Positions 14,020 to 28,400 of a stretch of DNA of 64,000 nucleotides are shown here, one piece after another (the first letter of the stretch is position 1; each line of letters begins with the position of its first letter). The notes below the pieces were generated by a model, which was not told the DNA's origin, made no database searches, and saw nothing but the letters and a program-made list of their open reading frames with translations. A program made the translations under genes and the position numbers. This DNA is from Vanilla planifolia (taxonomy: Eukaryota; Streptophyta; Magnoliopsida; Asparagales; Orchidaceae), in assembly GCA_023846275.1 (NCBI GenBank), contig JAIUJO010000071.1, positions 1,727,498 through 1,791,497 on the forward strand. Reading direction: 5' to 3'.

Positions 14020-17000
14020 TGCACACAAACGTGTAAGTGCAAACATATGCACATGCATGAATATGAAGGCCCACACATATAGACACACACACACATGCTT
14101 AAAAAAAATCACCCAAATAATGGACATGCATACATAAACAAATGCACACCAACACACACATGCACATTTATGCTTGCACACATAATCAAACACATAAACA
14201 CACATGAACACATGCAAAACTACTCACAAACACATGCATGCACACACTCGCATGCACTCACACATGCAATCTCACCTGAGCACTTACACATATGCTTACA
14301 CAAGTGCGAATGCACACTTGCACAAACACACACACATGCATGCACATGCACATATGCACACACACACACCTACTTATGCACATGCACACACATATGCAAT
14401 CATGCACACACATGTAGAAACATGCACACACAAATGAATACTTTTAAGCACATGTACATTAACACACATGTGCATGCCCCATGTAAACATACACATACAT
14501 ATATGCACACATACATGCACATGCACATGAACACATCTAGCTACCCACACACACAAGCACATGCATGTTTGTGCACTCACACACACAAGCACACATGCAT
14601 ACACACAAACATGCATGCACACATACACACAAACACACAAGCACACAGACACACATAGATGCATGACCCATTCACATATGTAAATACACAAAAGCACACA
14701 CACCGAAATGCATATACATGCATGCACACACACATATGCACATGCACATGCACTCACACACATACACATGCACATACGCACCCAAACATACACACATACC
14801 TTCACACACCAAGACAAACATACACACTTGCACATACACACACTCATGCACACAAATAAGTAGATACACACATGCACAAATCCTACAAAAACAAATACAC
14901 ACAAATATGGTACATACATACATGCACACACACAAGCATATGCATGCACACACATAAGCATGCATATACACACCTGTGCACACACACACTCAGACGTAAA
15001 CATAAGCACCCATACACATAGATGCACACAAAGGCACACATACACACACATAACATATGTGTAAAAACACACAAACATGGACAAACACACAAGAACATGC
15101 ACACACAAAAGCACCATGCATGCACACACGCAAACATGCATATGTAGACAAGAACATTCATGCCTATGCACATGCATATATATGTGCACACATAATTGTA
15201 CACACAAAGACACACATATACATACACACACAAATGAACAAACACCCATACATAGCCGCACACACACAGAGACATACTCATACACATGCACTCACACACG
15301 TAATAACATGCAGGAAAATACATGCATCCAAACATGCACATATGAATACACACATGCACACACGTGCACACATTCGTACACACACTCAAGCATGCAAAAA
15401 CACATAGATGTGCACACACAGGTATGCACACACCCACACAAACTTGCACACACACATATACACTGTCACACACACACATATACACACTTGCACAAGCACA
15501 TGGACATGCACACACATTCTAAGGCACACACAATCACATCAATGCATGAACACAGATCCATAATTATTGGCACATACACATACACACACACACGTAGACA
15601 AAGAAATGTAGAAACACACAAGATCACACACACACACATGCACTCACACACATACTGACACATGCACACATGAACACACACACACACATGTACAAAGTCA
15701 TATGTGCATAAACAAGCACAACTCCACACAAACACATGCTTGCATGCAAGTACACATCCAGAAACATGCACATACACACACATGCTAACACATCCACACA
15801 AGTAGGAAAACATGCACATGCACTAATACACACAAGCATGCAAGCACGCTAATACACGCATGTACACCTATGCACACAAACTTGCACAAATTGTACTAGC
15901 ACAAATAAGCACATGCAAACAATAAGGTATACACACACATACAAATGCATGCACAAACATACAGACTACATGTTCACACAAGAAACCTCTCTCTCTCACA
16001 CACAAACAAAGGTATACATGCACACTTGCATACACACATGCATGTAAGCACACTCATTCAAGCATATACACCCAAGTGCACACTTGCATGCACATTAGCT
16101 CACACACATCAACACAAACAAGCACATGCAAATATTGGAGGCACACACACTCACTCATAAACATGCACACACACACACATGCACACACACGTGCACATGC
16201 ACATAAGCTTGTGCACATGTATGTACACATGCATGCACCAACACACACATGTACTAAGACAAACACAAGTACACACATGCACACATTTGCACACGAATAC
16301 ACACACACAAACATATTCACATAGTAATGCACACAAGCTTGCATGTGCATGCAAACATACATGAAAACACAAATGCTCAAACATATGCACAAAGAAACAC
16401 ATGCACACACACATACTCATGTAGATAATTACACACACACTCATAATCACACACTCACACATAGGGTCACACACTCATATGAACACACACGTGCAAACAA
16501 AATGTGCACACACATCCACACACACCCATATGCACTCATACTCAAGCACACACACACACACAAATGCACACATACATACATTGACACACACACATGCACA
16601 CACAAACACACGATCATGCACACACACACATACTTGCATGCATGAGTTCATGCACACACACATACAAGCACACACATGCACGTACACTCAGGCTTGCACC
16701 AACACTTCCATGCTCACATAAATATATACACTCAAGTGTACAAAAAACATATGCCCACACCCACTGGCACACACAGACACAAACACACAGAGACAAATAC
16801 ATATGCATGCATGCACACAGATGCACACATGCACACACACAAATGAATGCATTCACGCACACATATACACACACACCAAAACAAGAACACATGCTCATAT
16901 GCACACACAAAGACATACACACCGACGTACAAACACACACATAGATGCACAAACACATGTAGGCATACACATAGACAAACTCACATTAACACACACAAAC

Positions 17001-19430
17001 AGGCTCGCATGCATACACGCACATGAACACATGCTCATACATTCATAGACATGCACTCACACACAACCTCATGCACACTTCAACACAAAAACACATGCAC
17101 ACACACACGTGTACACATAGAGACATGAACACACAAGTAAAAACACACATAATCACACACACGCACATCCATGCACACTTTCACATGCATAGTTTCACAT
17201 GCACACATACATATGCATGCAAAAATACAAATCCACACACACACAAATAAAGGCACACACATGCAAAAAGGCACACACACGTAAACATGCTTGCATAATC
17301 ATTTGCATGCACACATGCACCTACGCACACACATGCACATGCATAAGCACAAACATAGGAATACCACTGCACTCATACATGCACCCATAGAGGCACACAC
17401 ACATGCATGCAAATGCATGTGCACAAATGTGTATACCCACACACATGCACTCACGCATGCATACACATGCACATGTACACACAAAGATATACATGCACAC
17501 AATGCATACAAAAGCACACACACACACATTCACATATGCACACAATCAAACACATGGAGAAATCGATACACGTGAAATGTTCAAATGTTGAAAAACACAA
17601 ATGCATATACATTCACACACAAACACACACACGCAAACATGCATACACCAAAAGTTACACACTTACACTTAATCGAATGCACGCATTCAAACACACACAT
17701 GCACATACACACGTACACACATGCACACACCCAAACACATACACACAAGCACATACACATGCATGCACACATATACACACTCACACACATGCATGGACAT
17801 AAGAAAGCACACATGCATATATATATAGATGTACACACACACGTCTACATGTACACATGCATAGACATACACACAGCCACACATGCACAAATGCACAAAT
17901 GCACAAACACATGCACAAAAAAGAACAAATAGAATCCTACACACATACACATGTATGCTTACACACACACACACAAAACCATATGTGGGAACACACGTAC
18001 ATGCACACACACACATGCACACATGCACATGCTTACACAAACATACATTCACACATGTATGCATTCACACAAACATGCACCAACATATACACATACACTT
18101 AAACACATGTAATTACATGCTTGCATGCAAAGACCCATGCACCAACATATGCGCACATATACACACACGAATGCACACACGTGCATATACTCGCACACAT
18201 ACACAAAAACACTAATGCACAAAATGTACACATACACACATACATGCATGCACAAACCCATGCATACACAAATATATGCACGCACAGTCACATAAACACA
18301 CATGCACATGCACAAATGCACATTTAAAAATATGCACACACACACACACATGGACAAACACACACATATACATGCATGCACACACATGCACACACACACA
18401 TGTATGCACAGACAAGAACATAGAAACACATAGGCACCCACATGCATGCACGTAACTCATACCTGTAGACGCACACACTCACGCACACACATAGAAACAC
18501 ATGCACGTACACCCAGACAAAAACCGACATGCAAAGACATAAGCATAAAAACATGCACACACACCTTCACACAAATGCACACGTATGCATGCCCACACAA
18601 GTAAATGCATGTACTCACACACACACCTTTGCATGAATGCACACATATGCACTCACACATGCACACAAGCACACACACACACAAATGTACATGAACACAT
18701 GCATTCAAGCACACACACACATGCATGCACACATAGAAACATACACACACACATGCATACACAAATATGCATGCACACACACAAACAGTTGAATGCACAC
18801 ACAAAAATATGCACACGCACATATGCACACACAAACTCACACATAAACTTGTACATGCATACAAACATGCATATACACATGCCCACACAGACATACAAAT
18901 ACACACATGCACAAACAAGCACATACACACCCACACAGAGCGACACACAAATACGTGCACAAATGCACATACGCACATATGCATGCACTCAGACACACAT
19001 GTATGTAAGCATACACACACTTTCACACATACATACGCACATGCACTCTTGCACCTACACAAACACACACATGCACGAATATAATTGAACACATATGGAA
19101 TGACACATACAGACACACATGTACACAGACACATGCGCACACACACACGCACTCACACATAGACATTCACACACATGTGCATGCATACCAATACACACAT
19201 ACATGTAGTAGTGCCCAAATTCTTGCACGCATAAACACGTGTGTACACAAATGAAAACAAGCATGCACTTACACACACACATGCACACACACACACATAA
19301 ACACATAGAAGCATATGCACACACGCACACACACTAACACACCTGCACGAACAAGCAAATACATACCTACACATGCACACTCACGTGTGCACACATCTAT
19401 ATACACACACAAAAAAATACACACACACAC
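14020..19430 (+). repeat. Block I segment lacking a block III counterpart
   Basis: About 5.4 kb of degenerate CA/CATG repeat. Block III jumps from sequence matching ~14.0 kb to sequence matching ~19.43 kb, so this interval is either deleted there or added here. Small non-repeat patches are GCTTAAAAAAAATCACCC (14,098-14,115), CAGATCCATAATTATTGG (15,553-15,570), AACCTCTCTCTCTC (15,984-15,997) and GAGAAATCGATACACGTG with ATGTTCAAATGTTGAAAAA (17,557-17,595). No gene is visible. Confidence 0.75.
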
Positions 19431-20812
19431 GTATGAATTTGCACACATGCACACACATGTACTAGCACACAGACATCCATATATGAATACATGTACTAGA
19501 CACACATATGATATGTTCACACACACATGAAACATATATGGATGCACACACTCACACACAAGCATGCACACACATGCATGTACAAACACACGCACAAGCT
19601 TAGACCCAGACACGCACAAAATTGCTCACACAAACAAACTTGCAAGTGCACACACACATGACTAACATGTGCATGCACTCACACACATAGATATGTGCAT
19701 GCATGTAGACCCATGCACACATATACAAACATGCACATACACACATACACACACTCACAAGCACACACATAAATGCATGCACATGCACACCCACTCACAC
19801 ACTCACATATGCACACAAGCACACAGATGAGCAAAACTATGTTCACACATGTACACAACATGCAAACACACATGCACACATGCACTCACACATGCATACA
19901 CACATGCACATGCATGAAAAAAAGTGCACAAACACATGCACTCACACACACATGCACACACACAAACATGCATGCACAAACACATGCACTCACACATGCA
20001 TATACATGCACACAAGCACTCACATAGTGACACTTGCACAACGATCCACGCACACACACATACTTACACACTCACACATACATATGCACACAAACACACA
20101 TATGCATACTGATGCATAAAAATGTAGACACAAATACATATGCACACTAACACGTATACACACACACACATGCATATGCATACACACATTTAAGTGCACA
20201 AGTATGCATCCATTTATGCACAAGCACAAGTAGAAAGACACACACACATGAACACAAAAACATGCACATGCACCTATGTACATGCATGTGCATGCATACA
20301 CACACACACATACAAACATGCATGCACACTCACCCACACGCATGAACACACACACACACACCCATGCAATCACCCACACACACATGAGCATGCATGCACA
20401 AACATATGTGCACACATGAACACATACATGCACACTTACACATGCATGCACACAAACACAAAAACACATACACATGCACACCAACAAATATGCCCCCTCC
20501 CCCACACACATGCATGTAGGTTCATGTGCCTAAACATACACATGTGCACACACATATCACAAACATAGATAAACATGCACACACCTATGTACATATGCAC
20601 ATGCACATGCCGGACACATACACACATGCAATCACATGTGCACACATGCATGCATGAATTTACACACACACTATCACACACACATGCACATGTACAAATG
20701 CACACAAGCACTTATGTACACATATAATCACACTCAAGCACTTATGTAAACATACAATCACACACAAGTATTCACACACATGCATGCACATGTAAATGTA
20801 GCTATATGCACA
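19430..20812 (+). repeat. Higher-order copy D1 (tail unit)
   Basis: This segment matches 45.38-46.94 kb. Anchors are GAATTTGCACACATGC (19,435) with GAACTTGCACATACGC (45,384); CATAGATATGTGCATGCAT (19,686 and 45,602); CACTCACCCACAC (20,328 and 46,159); CATGCATGTAGG (20,509) with two partners near 46,254 and 46,653; ACAAACATAGATAAACAT; and finally TGTAGCTATATGCAC (20,798) with TGTAGCCACATGCAC (46,928). The match extends to within about 10 bp of the sense switch. Confidence 0.86.
20705..20764 (+). repeat. 30-bp tandem duplication near switch 1
   Basis: CAAGCACTTATGTACACATA at 20,705 is repeated as CAAGCACTTATGTAAACATA at 20,735, each followed by a TAATCACAC or CAATCACAC ending. The matching place in block III (CAAGCACTTACATACACATA near 46,867) has a single copy, so this duplication arose in block I after the two copies separated. 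Confidence 0.85.
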
Positions 20813-20895
20813 CATACATGTGTATGTGCTTGTGTGCATACTCATGTGTGTGCAAATGTATATGTGTGCATGTATCTTTTTTGGTGATAGCTGCA
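20795..20895. other. CA-to-TG sense switch 1
   Basis: CA-sense sequence ends and TG-sense sequence begins around a near-palindromic centre, GCACACATACATGTGTATGTGC (split here as GCACACATACA / TGTGTATGTGC), at 20,808-20,829. About 60 bp into the TG side is a non-repetitive patch, TTTTTTGGTGATAGCTGC (20,877-20,894). The CA side up to about 20,812 aligns with 46,85x-46,94x of block III, where the CA sense simply continues. The switch is therefore best read as an inversion or fold-back breakpoint within an existing repeat, or as an assembly junction. Confidence 0.85.
20877..20894 (+). other. Non-repeat patch beside switch 1
   Basis: TTTTTTGGTGATAGCTGC is one of few mixed-sequence words in this part of the window and lies ~60 bp inside the TG side of the first switch. 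Its first part, TTTTGGTG followed by (A/T)TA and GC, resembles the patch beside the third switch at 48,529-48,542. Confidence 0.6.
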
Positions 20896-21230
20896 TATGT
20901 ATGGGTGTGTGCACATGAGTGTGTGAATGTGTGTGTGGGGGTGAAGGTGTGTCTGTGCATGATAGCATTCATGCTCGTGTGTGTGTGTGTGTCTACATTT
21001 ATGTGAGCTTGTGTGTGTTTATGTATGCATACCTAAGTTGGTGAGTGCATATGTTTGTGTGTGTGTGTGTGTGTGCATTTGTATGTGTGCATGACTGTGT
21101 GTGACAGAGACTATATGTGCATGGCTTGGTGCTTTTATGTTTATGTGTGTCTTTGTGTCTGTGTGTCCGCATATGTGTATGCATGTTTCTATGTGTGCAC
21201 ATTCATGTATATATGTGTATAAGCATATGT

Positions 21231-21260
21231 GTTTGTTTGAGTGTTTGTTTGAGTGTTTGT
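21231..21260 (-). repeat. 12-bp tandem repeat
   Basis: GTTTGTTTGAGT occurs at 21,231 and 21,243, followed by a partial GTTTGTAG. The two full copies are identical, which marks recent slippage. Confidence 0.9.
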
Positions 21261-24200
21261 AGATGTCCTTGAATGTGTTCATGTGTAGATGGGTCTATCT
21301 ATGTGTGTGCATGTGCATATATGTGTGTGTGTGTTCAAGTGTGTAAGCTTGTGTGTATGTGTGTGTGTGTGCATTTGTATGTGTATGTGCTTGTGCATAT
21401 GTTTGCACATGTGTATGTGTGTGCCTGTGTATACGTTTGTGCTTGAGCATATGTTTGTACATGTGTGTGTGTGCATGCAAGTATGTGTGTGTGTGGTTAT
21501 GTGTGTATGTGCCTGTGTGTGTGAGTGCATGTGTGTGTGCATGTGTGTGCATATGTACGTGTGCATGTGCATGTGTCATAATTCTTGTGTGTGTGTGAGT
21601 ATGCATGTGTGTAGTATCCGTGTGTGTGCTTGCATATGCAAGAGTGTTTGTGCATGTGTGCATGTGTGTATGTGTGTGTGTGTGGATGTGAGCATGAGCA
21701 TGTATGTTTGTGTGCATGTGTGTGTGTGTAGATGTGGTCATGTGCATGTACGAATACATGTGTTGTGTATTCATATATATGTGTGCATACATGTGTGTGT
21801 GTGTGTGCATGCATATCCATGCATATGTGTTTGTGTGTGTATGTGCATTCGTGTGTGTGTATTTGTGTGCACATGTGCATGTGTATGTGTATTTCTATAT
21901 GCATGTGAATGAGTATGCATTGTATGATTGAGCTTGTGGGTTTGCCAATGTGCATATATTCATGTGTGTCAATATGAGTTGATGTGCATGTGTGCCTAGG
22001 AGTGCATGTGTGCATTTGTGTGTGGTTGTACATGTGTGTTTTATTTTGTGTGTGGGTTTATACATGTGTGTACATTCACATACCTATGTGTGCATGCATT
22101 TTAGTATGTGTACATGCAAGCGTGCAAACATACGTGTATGTGTGTGCATGTGGGTATGTGTTCGTGTGTGTGTGTGTGTGCATGTGCCTTTATTTGTGTG
22201 CATGTATGTGCTTGTGTTTGTTCACGTATGTGTGTTGATGCATGCATTTATGTGTTCTTGTGTGAGCTCACATATGTGTATGCATGTGTATGGGTATGTG
22301 AGGATGTGCAAGCATGTGTGTGCTTTTGTGCGTACACGAGAGCATGACTGCATGCGTGTGTGTGTGTGTTTATGCATGTGTGTGCTAGTTATGCACTTGT
22401 GTGGACATGTTTGTATTCATGTGTAAGTGTGCATGCTCATGTATAAGTGTGTATGGGTGTATTTGTGCATGCAAGTATATGTGCATTTATGTGCATGTGA
22501 GTGTGTATGCATGTGTGTGTTCGCATGTGCATGTGTATTTATGTACATGCATGTACTTGTGTGTGTGCGTGATGTGTGTTCTAGTTTTTGCATGTGTGTA
22601 TGCATATATGTAAATGTTAATACTTGTTTGTGTGGGTGTGGGTGCATATGCATGTATGCAAATATGTGTGTGCACTTTTGAGTGATGTGGGTGCATGCAT
22701 GCATGCTTTTGTTCATCTAAATGGATACATGCTTGTGTATGTGTGTGGGTGGGTGTGCATGTGTATGTTTCTACATGTAGGTATATGGTATGTACATGTA
22801 TGCATATATATGGGTTTGTGTCTATGTTATGTTCTATGTATGTGTGTGCATGCACTTGTGTACAAGCTTATATGTTTTTGCATGTGTATGTGTGTGGTTG
22901 TGTGTGCATGCATGCATTCTTTTCTGTGTGTGTGTACTTGTGTGTGGGAGCATGTGTGTGCTTGTTTGTATGTAAGGCTATATCCATGTGTGTGTGTTTA
23001 TGTATTTATGTGTATGTGTGTCTACGTGCGGGTGTGCGTGTGTAGGTTTGTATGTGTGCATGCATCTATGTGTTTATGTGTGCACCTATGTGTGTGTGTT
23101 GGGGGTTTTGTTGGTCTATGTGTGTACATGTGCATGGTTATATGCTTGTGTTTGTGTCTACATTTATGCAAAGATGTGTCTCTTGGTACATGGGTATGTG
23201 GGTGTGTTCATGTGTGTAGGTGTATGTGTGTTTATGCATGTGTGCGTATGTGTCTACGTGCATAGTTATATGTATCTGTGTTTTAAACATATGCACATGT
23301 TTGTATGTGGGTGTGTGTACATGTGTGTTTGCATGCATGTATGTGTGTCTACATCCTTATTTGTGCATATTTGTGTGTGTTTGCATGTGCAAATGTGTGC
23401 ATGTGTGTGTATGCAAGCATGCATATGATTGTGCATGTGTGTGTTTTTGTGTGTGTGTGTGTTTTTGTGTGTGTGTGTGCTTACATGTGCGTATGTGTGT
23501 GTGCATGTGCATGTGTTCATGCATGTGTGCCTACATCCATGTGTTTAGGCATGTGCAAGTTTTTGTATGTGAGTGTGTCTGCTTGCATGTGTGTGCATGT
23601 GTATGTGTGTATGTGCATGTGCATGTGTGTGTGGATATGTTTGTGTGCTTGTGCCTGTTTCTCTCTGTGTGTGTATGTGTTTGTTTGTAGACACATATCC
23701 ATGAATGTGTATCTAAGTGTCTGTGCATGTGTCTTTGTGCATGTCAGTGTGTTTGTGCATGTTTGCTTTTTCATGCATGTGTGTGCATGTGTGTGTGCAT
23801 GCGTGTATGTGTGTGCGTGTGTTTGTGTATGTGCATGTATGGTTGTGGGTGTGTCTGTGTGCATGTATCTGTGTGTATGTGTTTGTACATGTGTCAACAT
23901 GTGTGTCTGTGTGTGTGCATATGTGCTTATGTGTGTGTGTGTATTTGTGTTTGTGTGTGTGTGTAGGTGTGTATGGGAGTGCATGCATGCATGCATATAT
24001 GTAAATATGTGTGTTTATATAAGCGTGTGCACTATCAATATATATGTCTATATGTGTCGCATGTTTGTACTTGTGTATGTGTGTGAGTGTTTTTGTATGC
24101 ATGCTTGTTTAATGTTTGTCTGTACATGCGTGTGTGTGGGTGTTCTATGCTTTTGTATGAATTCTTGTGGTTGCTTGTGTTCAAGTGCATTCATGTGTGT

Positions 24201-25348
24201 GTGTGTATCTATCTATGTGCATATGCATTTGTGCATGTGTGTTTGTGCTTTTATGTACGTGGGTGTGTAAATGCATGTTTGTGTGTATTTTCTTGTGCAG
24301 GTGTAAGTGTGCATGCATCTTTTTGTTTGTGTGTGTGCCTAAGTATTCCTCTACATGCACGTGTGTATTTGTGCATGTCTATGTGTGCATATCTGTATGT
24401 GTGAGTGTGTGTGTGTGTATATGCAGTTACTTGTTCATTCATGTCCATGTGCGTGCATGTGTGTATGCAAATGTATATGTGTGTGTGTGCATGTGTGTAT
24501 GTGCATTTGTCTACATGTGTGTGCAAGGGTCTCCGTCTTCATGTGTGTGTGCAGGTTTGTGTATGTGGATGTGTTCTTATGTGTGCATGAGTGGATACAT
24601 GCTTGTGTGCATGTCGTGCATTTGTACAAGTAGGCATGTACATGTGCATGTGTGTGTGCACGTGCATGTGTGTCTGTGCACATGTATGTGTATGTTTGTT
24701 TGTGTTCGTGTCTACGTGTGTGTGTATGCATGCACTCATAAGTGTGTGCATGTACGCATGTGTTATTGTGTGTTTTTCTATATGAATGCATGTGAATGTG
24801 TGTGCACGTGCATACATGTGTGTGTGTGCATAAACATGTTTATATGGGTACACATGAGTGTGTGTGTGTGTGAGTTTGTGTGTATGCATGTGTATACATG
24901 TTTCTATGTTTGTGTGTGTGTATGTGGGTGCATGTGAGGACATTTACATGTGTGGGCATGTGTTTTGAAACATGTATATGAGAAGTGTGTGTGTGCATGT
25001 ATACACTTTTTTTCTTGTGCTTGTTTTGGTGTGTGTGTGTGCATGTAAGTGTATGTGCAAGTGTGTATGTGTGTATGAGTGTATGTGTGTGTATATGCAT
25101 GTATATAGGTGCATATTTATGTGTGTGTGCTTGTCCATCTATGTGTGTGTGTGTATTTGTGCATCTGTGTGTGTACTTTTATTACTTGTATATGTGCATG
25201 CATGTGCATTTGTGATGGTGTGGATGTGCTTGTGTATGTCTGTCAAGTGCATGTTTGTCTGCATATGTTTTATGAGTGCGCACATGTGTGTATGTGTACC
25301 TATGTATGTCCGTGTGTGTATAAGCATGTGTGTCTATGTATGTGTGTG

Positions 25349-25412
25349 TGCGTGCATGTGTTTGTGTGATTATGTGTGTGTGCGTGCATGTGTTTGTGTG
25401 ATTATGTGTGTG
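25349..25412 (-). repeat. 32-bp exact tandem duplication
   Basis: A 32-bp unit beginning TGCGTGCATGTGTTTGTGTG and ending ATTATGTGTGTG occurs at 25,349-25,380 and again, unchanged, at 25,381-25,412. Confidence 0.93.
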
Positions 25413-28400
25413 TGTCTATTTATTCATCTATGCAAGTGTGTATGCTTGTGTGTTTGCATTAGTCCATGTATGTATATGTGTGTGCATGCATTTGTGGGTG
25501 TGAGCTTGAGTTTGTGGCTTTGTACGCTTGTGTGTGTGTATGTATGTGAGTATGCTTGTTCGTGCATGTGCATATGCCTATTTACATGCGTGTGTGTGTG
25601 TGTGCATGAGTGTGCATGTGTGTTTGAGCACATGTGCGTCTGAGCACATCCATGTGCATGTTTGTATGTGTTTAGCGAATGCCCATGTGCGAGTGTGTGC
25701 GTGTTTGTGTGTTTGTGTATATGTGCATGTGTTTTTATCTATGTGCTTGTGCATGTGTGTTATTGTGTTACTTTATGCATGTGTGAATGTGTGCATATGC
25801 ATGCATTATTATACAAATGCATGTGTTTGTGAGTTTTTGTGTGTGTGCACATTAGCTAGTATGCATGTATGTTGTTTTGCATATGTGTGCATGTGCTTGT
25901 GTGCATGCGAATGTGTGTGTGTATGCATGTGTATGTGTGGCAGTGTGTGTGTGCGTATGCATGTGGGAGTGCATTTGCATGTATAGACATGTGTGTATGT
26001 GGGTGCATGCATGCATGCTTTTGTTCATGTGTATGGATGTGTGTGGGTGTTTGTGTATTTGCATGTGTGTGTTTTTGCCTAAATGAGTGTGATCATGTGC
26101 ATGTGTGTTCAAAAAGGGAAGTTGTGTGTGTCTAAGTACATAGTGTGTGTTTGTCTATGTGTCTACATCTATGTGTGTAATTGTGCAAGTGTTAATATGT
26201 GTGTGTGTTTGTGTCTACGCATCCATGCATGTGTGTGTGTGTGTGTTTGTGTGTGCCCGTGTGTGCATATTTGTGTTTGTATTCATGCATATGTGTGTAT
26301 GTACATTCATGTGCATGTGTATGCATATGTGTGTAAATGTGTGTGTGCATTTATGCATATGTGCATATGTGCATGTCTATGTGCATGTATACATGAATGT
26401 GCATTTGCACATTTTTGTGTGTGTGTGTGTATTTTTTGTGTACTCACATGGTGTTTGTATGTGTGTGCATGTGTATGTTTGCATGTGTGTGTGCATGCAC
26501 ATATGTGTATGTGTGCAAGTGACAGCATGCATGTGTGTTTTTACGTTTATGCATGTTCACGAGCATGTGTGCGTATGCATTAGTGCTTGTGTGTGTGCAA
26601 ATGTGGGTATGTGTGTGTGCATGCGTATGTGTGTTTGGATGGGTGTACATTTCTGTGAATATGTATGTGCATGGGACTTTGTGCTTGTGCATGTGCATTC
26701 AAGTGCATGTACATGTGCATGCTTGTACATGTGTCTGTGTGTATGTATATGTGCGTGGGTTTACACATGTGTGTGCATGTGTGTACATGTGTATTCTAAT
26801 GTGCACATATATGTGTGCATGCATATGTGTTTGCATGCATGTGTCTCATTCTATGTTTAAGCATCAATATGTGTGGGCTCGTGCATGTGTGTGTGTATAT
26901 AGGTTTATGTGTACGGTGTGTGCATGCAAGCATGTGTGTGTTTGTGTTTTCATGTGTGTATACATGCATTTGTGTCTACCCGTGTGGGTGTGTTTATGGG
27001 TGTCTATGTGTGGGTGAGAGTGGGTGTATATGTGTGTACATATACATGCATGTGTTCTTATGTGTGTGTGGGTATGTGCCAATGTGTGTGCTATGTGTGC
27101 CTATGTGTGTGTGTGTGTATGTGCACATGAGTCTATGTGTGCATCTACATGTGTGGATGTTTTTGCTCAAGTGTTCATGCATGTGTTTATGTGCTTGTGT
27201 GTTTATATGTGTGTGTGTGTGTGCATGTGTAGGTGCGATTGTCTATGTGTGTGCTATGTGTGTATACGTGTGTATGTGTGTATGTGATTGTGGGTGTGCA
27301 TGTGCATGTGTGTGTGCATGTATACGTGTGCAAGTGTGTTTGTATGTGTTTATGCATGTGCATGTGTGCAAGTATGCAAATGCATTTGTGCATGTGTGTG
27401 CATGTGTGTGTGTGTTTGTGAGAGATCGCATATGTGTGTGCATGCGAGTGTGAGCATGTGTTTGTGCCTTAGTGTGCATGTCTATGTTTGTGTGCATGTG
27501 TTTGAGTGTGTGTGTGCATGTGTACATGTGTTTATGTGTACATGTGTATGTGTGTCTTGTGTATCTATGTATTTTTCTACTTGTGCTTATGCTTGTGTGT
27601 ATGTATTTGTGTGAGCATCTACATGTGTGTGCATTTGTTCATGTGTTTGTGTGTGCATGCGTCTGGATGCGGGCAAGTGTTTGCGGTTATGTGAGTGTGG
27701 GTGTATATGTGTGTGAGTGAGCATGTGCGCATGTGTGTGTGCTTTTGTGTGTAATGACATGTGCATATGTGCCTATATGCATTCATTCATATGCATGTGT
27801 CTGTGCATGCATGTCTGTCTAAATGTGTGCATGTCTGTGTGTCCTTGTGCATGTGTTTGCATTTGTGCATGCAATTTTATGTGTGTGTGTCCATATGCAT
27901 GTCTACATGCTTGCATGTGCATGTGTGTGTGTTAGTGTGTGCATGTGTGTACACATGTGTGTCTTTATGCATTTGTGTGTGTGTGTGTTTACATATGTGT
28001 ACATTCGAATCTACATGTGTGTACCTATGAATTATGAATTTATCTGTGTTCAGACCCAATGTGTGTGTGTGTGTGCGTGACTGTGGCTTTGTACATATAT
28101 GTGCACATGTATGTGTCTCTACATGCTTGTGCATGTTTCTTGTGTGTGTGTGTGCATGCATGAGTGTGTATTGGTTCATGTTTATGAATGCACACGCATG
28201 TTTGCATTTGTTGACATGTGTGTGTGAGTGTGTGTGTGTGTGTGTAAGGGTGTGTGTGTGTGTATGTGCTTGTGTATGTGTTTGTGTGTGTATACTTATA
28301 GGTGTATCTATGTGTTGGTGCTTATTTGTGTATGTGTGCTTCTGTGCATGTGTGGTGCTGCACATACATCCATGTGTTTGTGTCTACATGTAAGTTTATG

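Larger units (their letters stand above)
9880..14020 (+). repeat. Higher-order copy B (head plus body)
   Basis: This copy carries the head anchors again (ACATGCTCAAAC 9,887; AATTAAAGACACATG 10,035; TTTGTAAGCAAGCAT 10,100; GCATGCATAGAAACTAAG 10,583). It then has a body shared only with block III: CCCATGTGCTAACACACAAG near 11,017, CATGAGCAATCGCACATGT near 11,422, GTGTGCTTGCACACA (12,811), TATGTGTGCCCC (13,133), GAAAACATATACATGCACAC near 13,169, and CACACCCATCCACAA (13,571) followed by CACTCACAAATGAACA (13,618). All of these recur in the same order at 42.9-45.0 kb. Confidence 0.88.
1..20817 (+). repeat. CA-sense degenerate simple-repeat block I
   Basis: This block consists almost wholly of short CA runs interrupted by ATGC, CATG, GCATGC and ATGCAT, with occasional TA, AAAC, AGAC and CTC interruptions. 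There is no fixed short unit: words such as ACACATGCAC recur with irregular spacing, as in an old, mutated (CA)n plus CATG minisatellite. Purines and pyrimidines alternate over long stretches. Open frames read as His/Thr-rich forward and Cys/Val/Met-rich in reverse, as expected of the repeat, so none is called a gene. Higher-order copies and small unique islands inside it are listed separately. The block ends abruptly at a sense switch near 20,818. Confidence 0.95.

Noticed and set aside
17813-17828. TATATATATAG near 17,817 as a TATA box
   Set aside because: It is a short TA run inside alternating repeat, with no gene or initiator context.
20808-20829. Block-scale perfect palindrome centred on switch 1
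   Set aside because: Only about 20 bp around the centre is nearly self-complementary. Farther out, the reverse complement of the left arm does not clearly match the right arm by eye.
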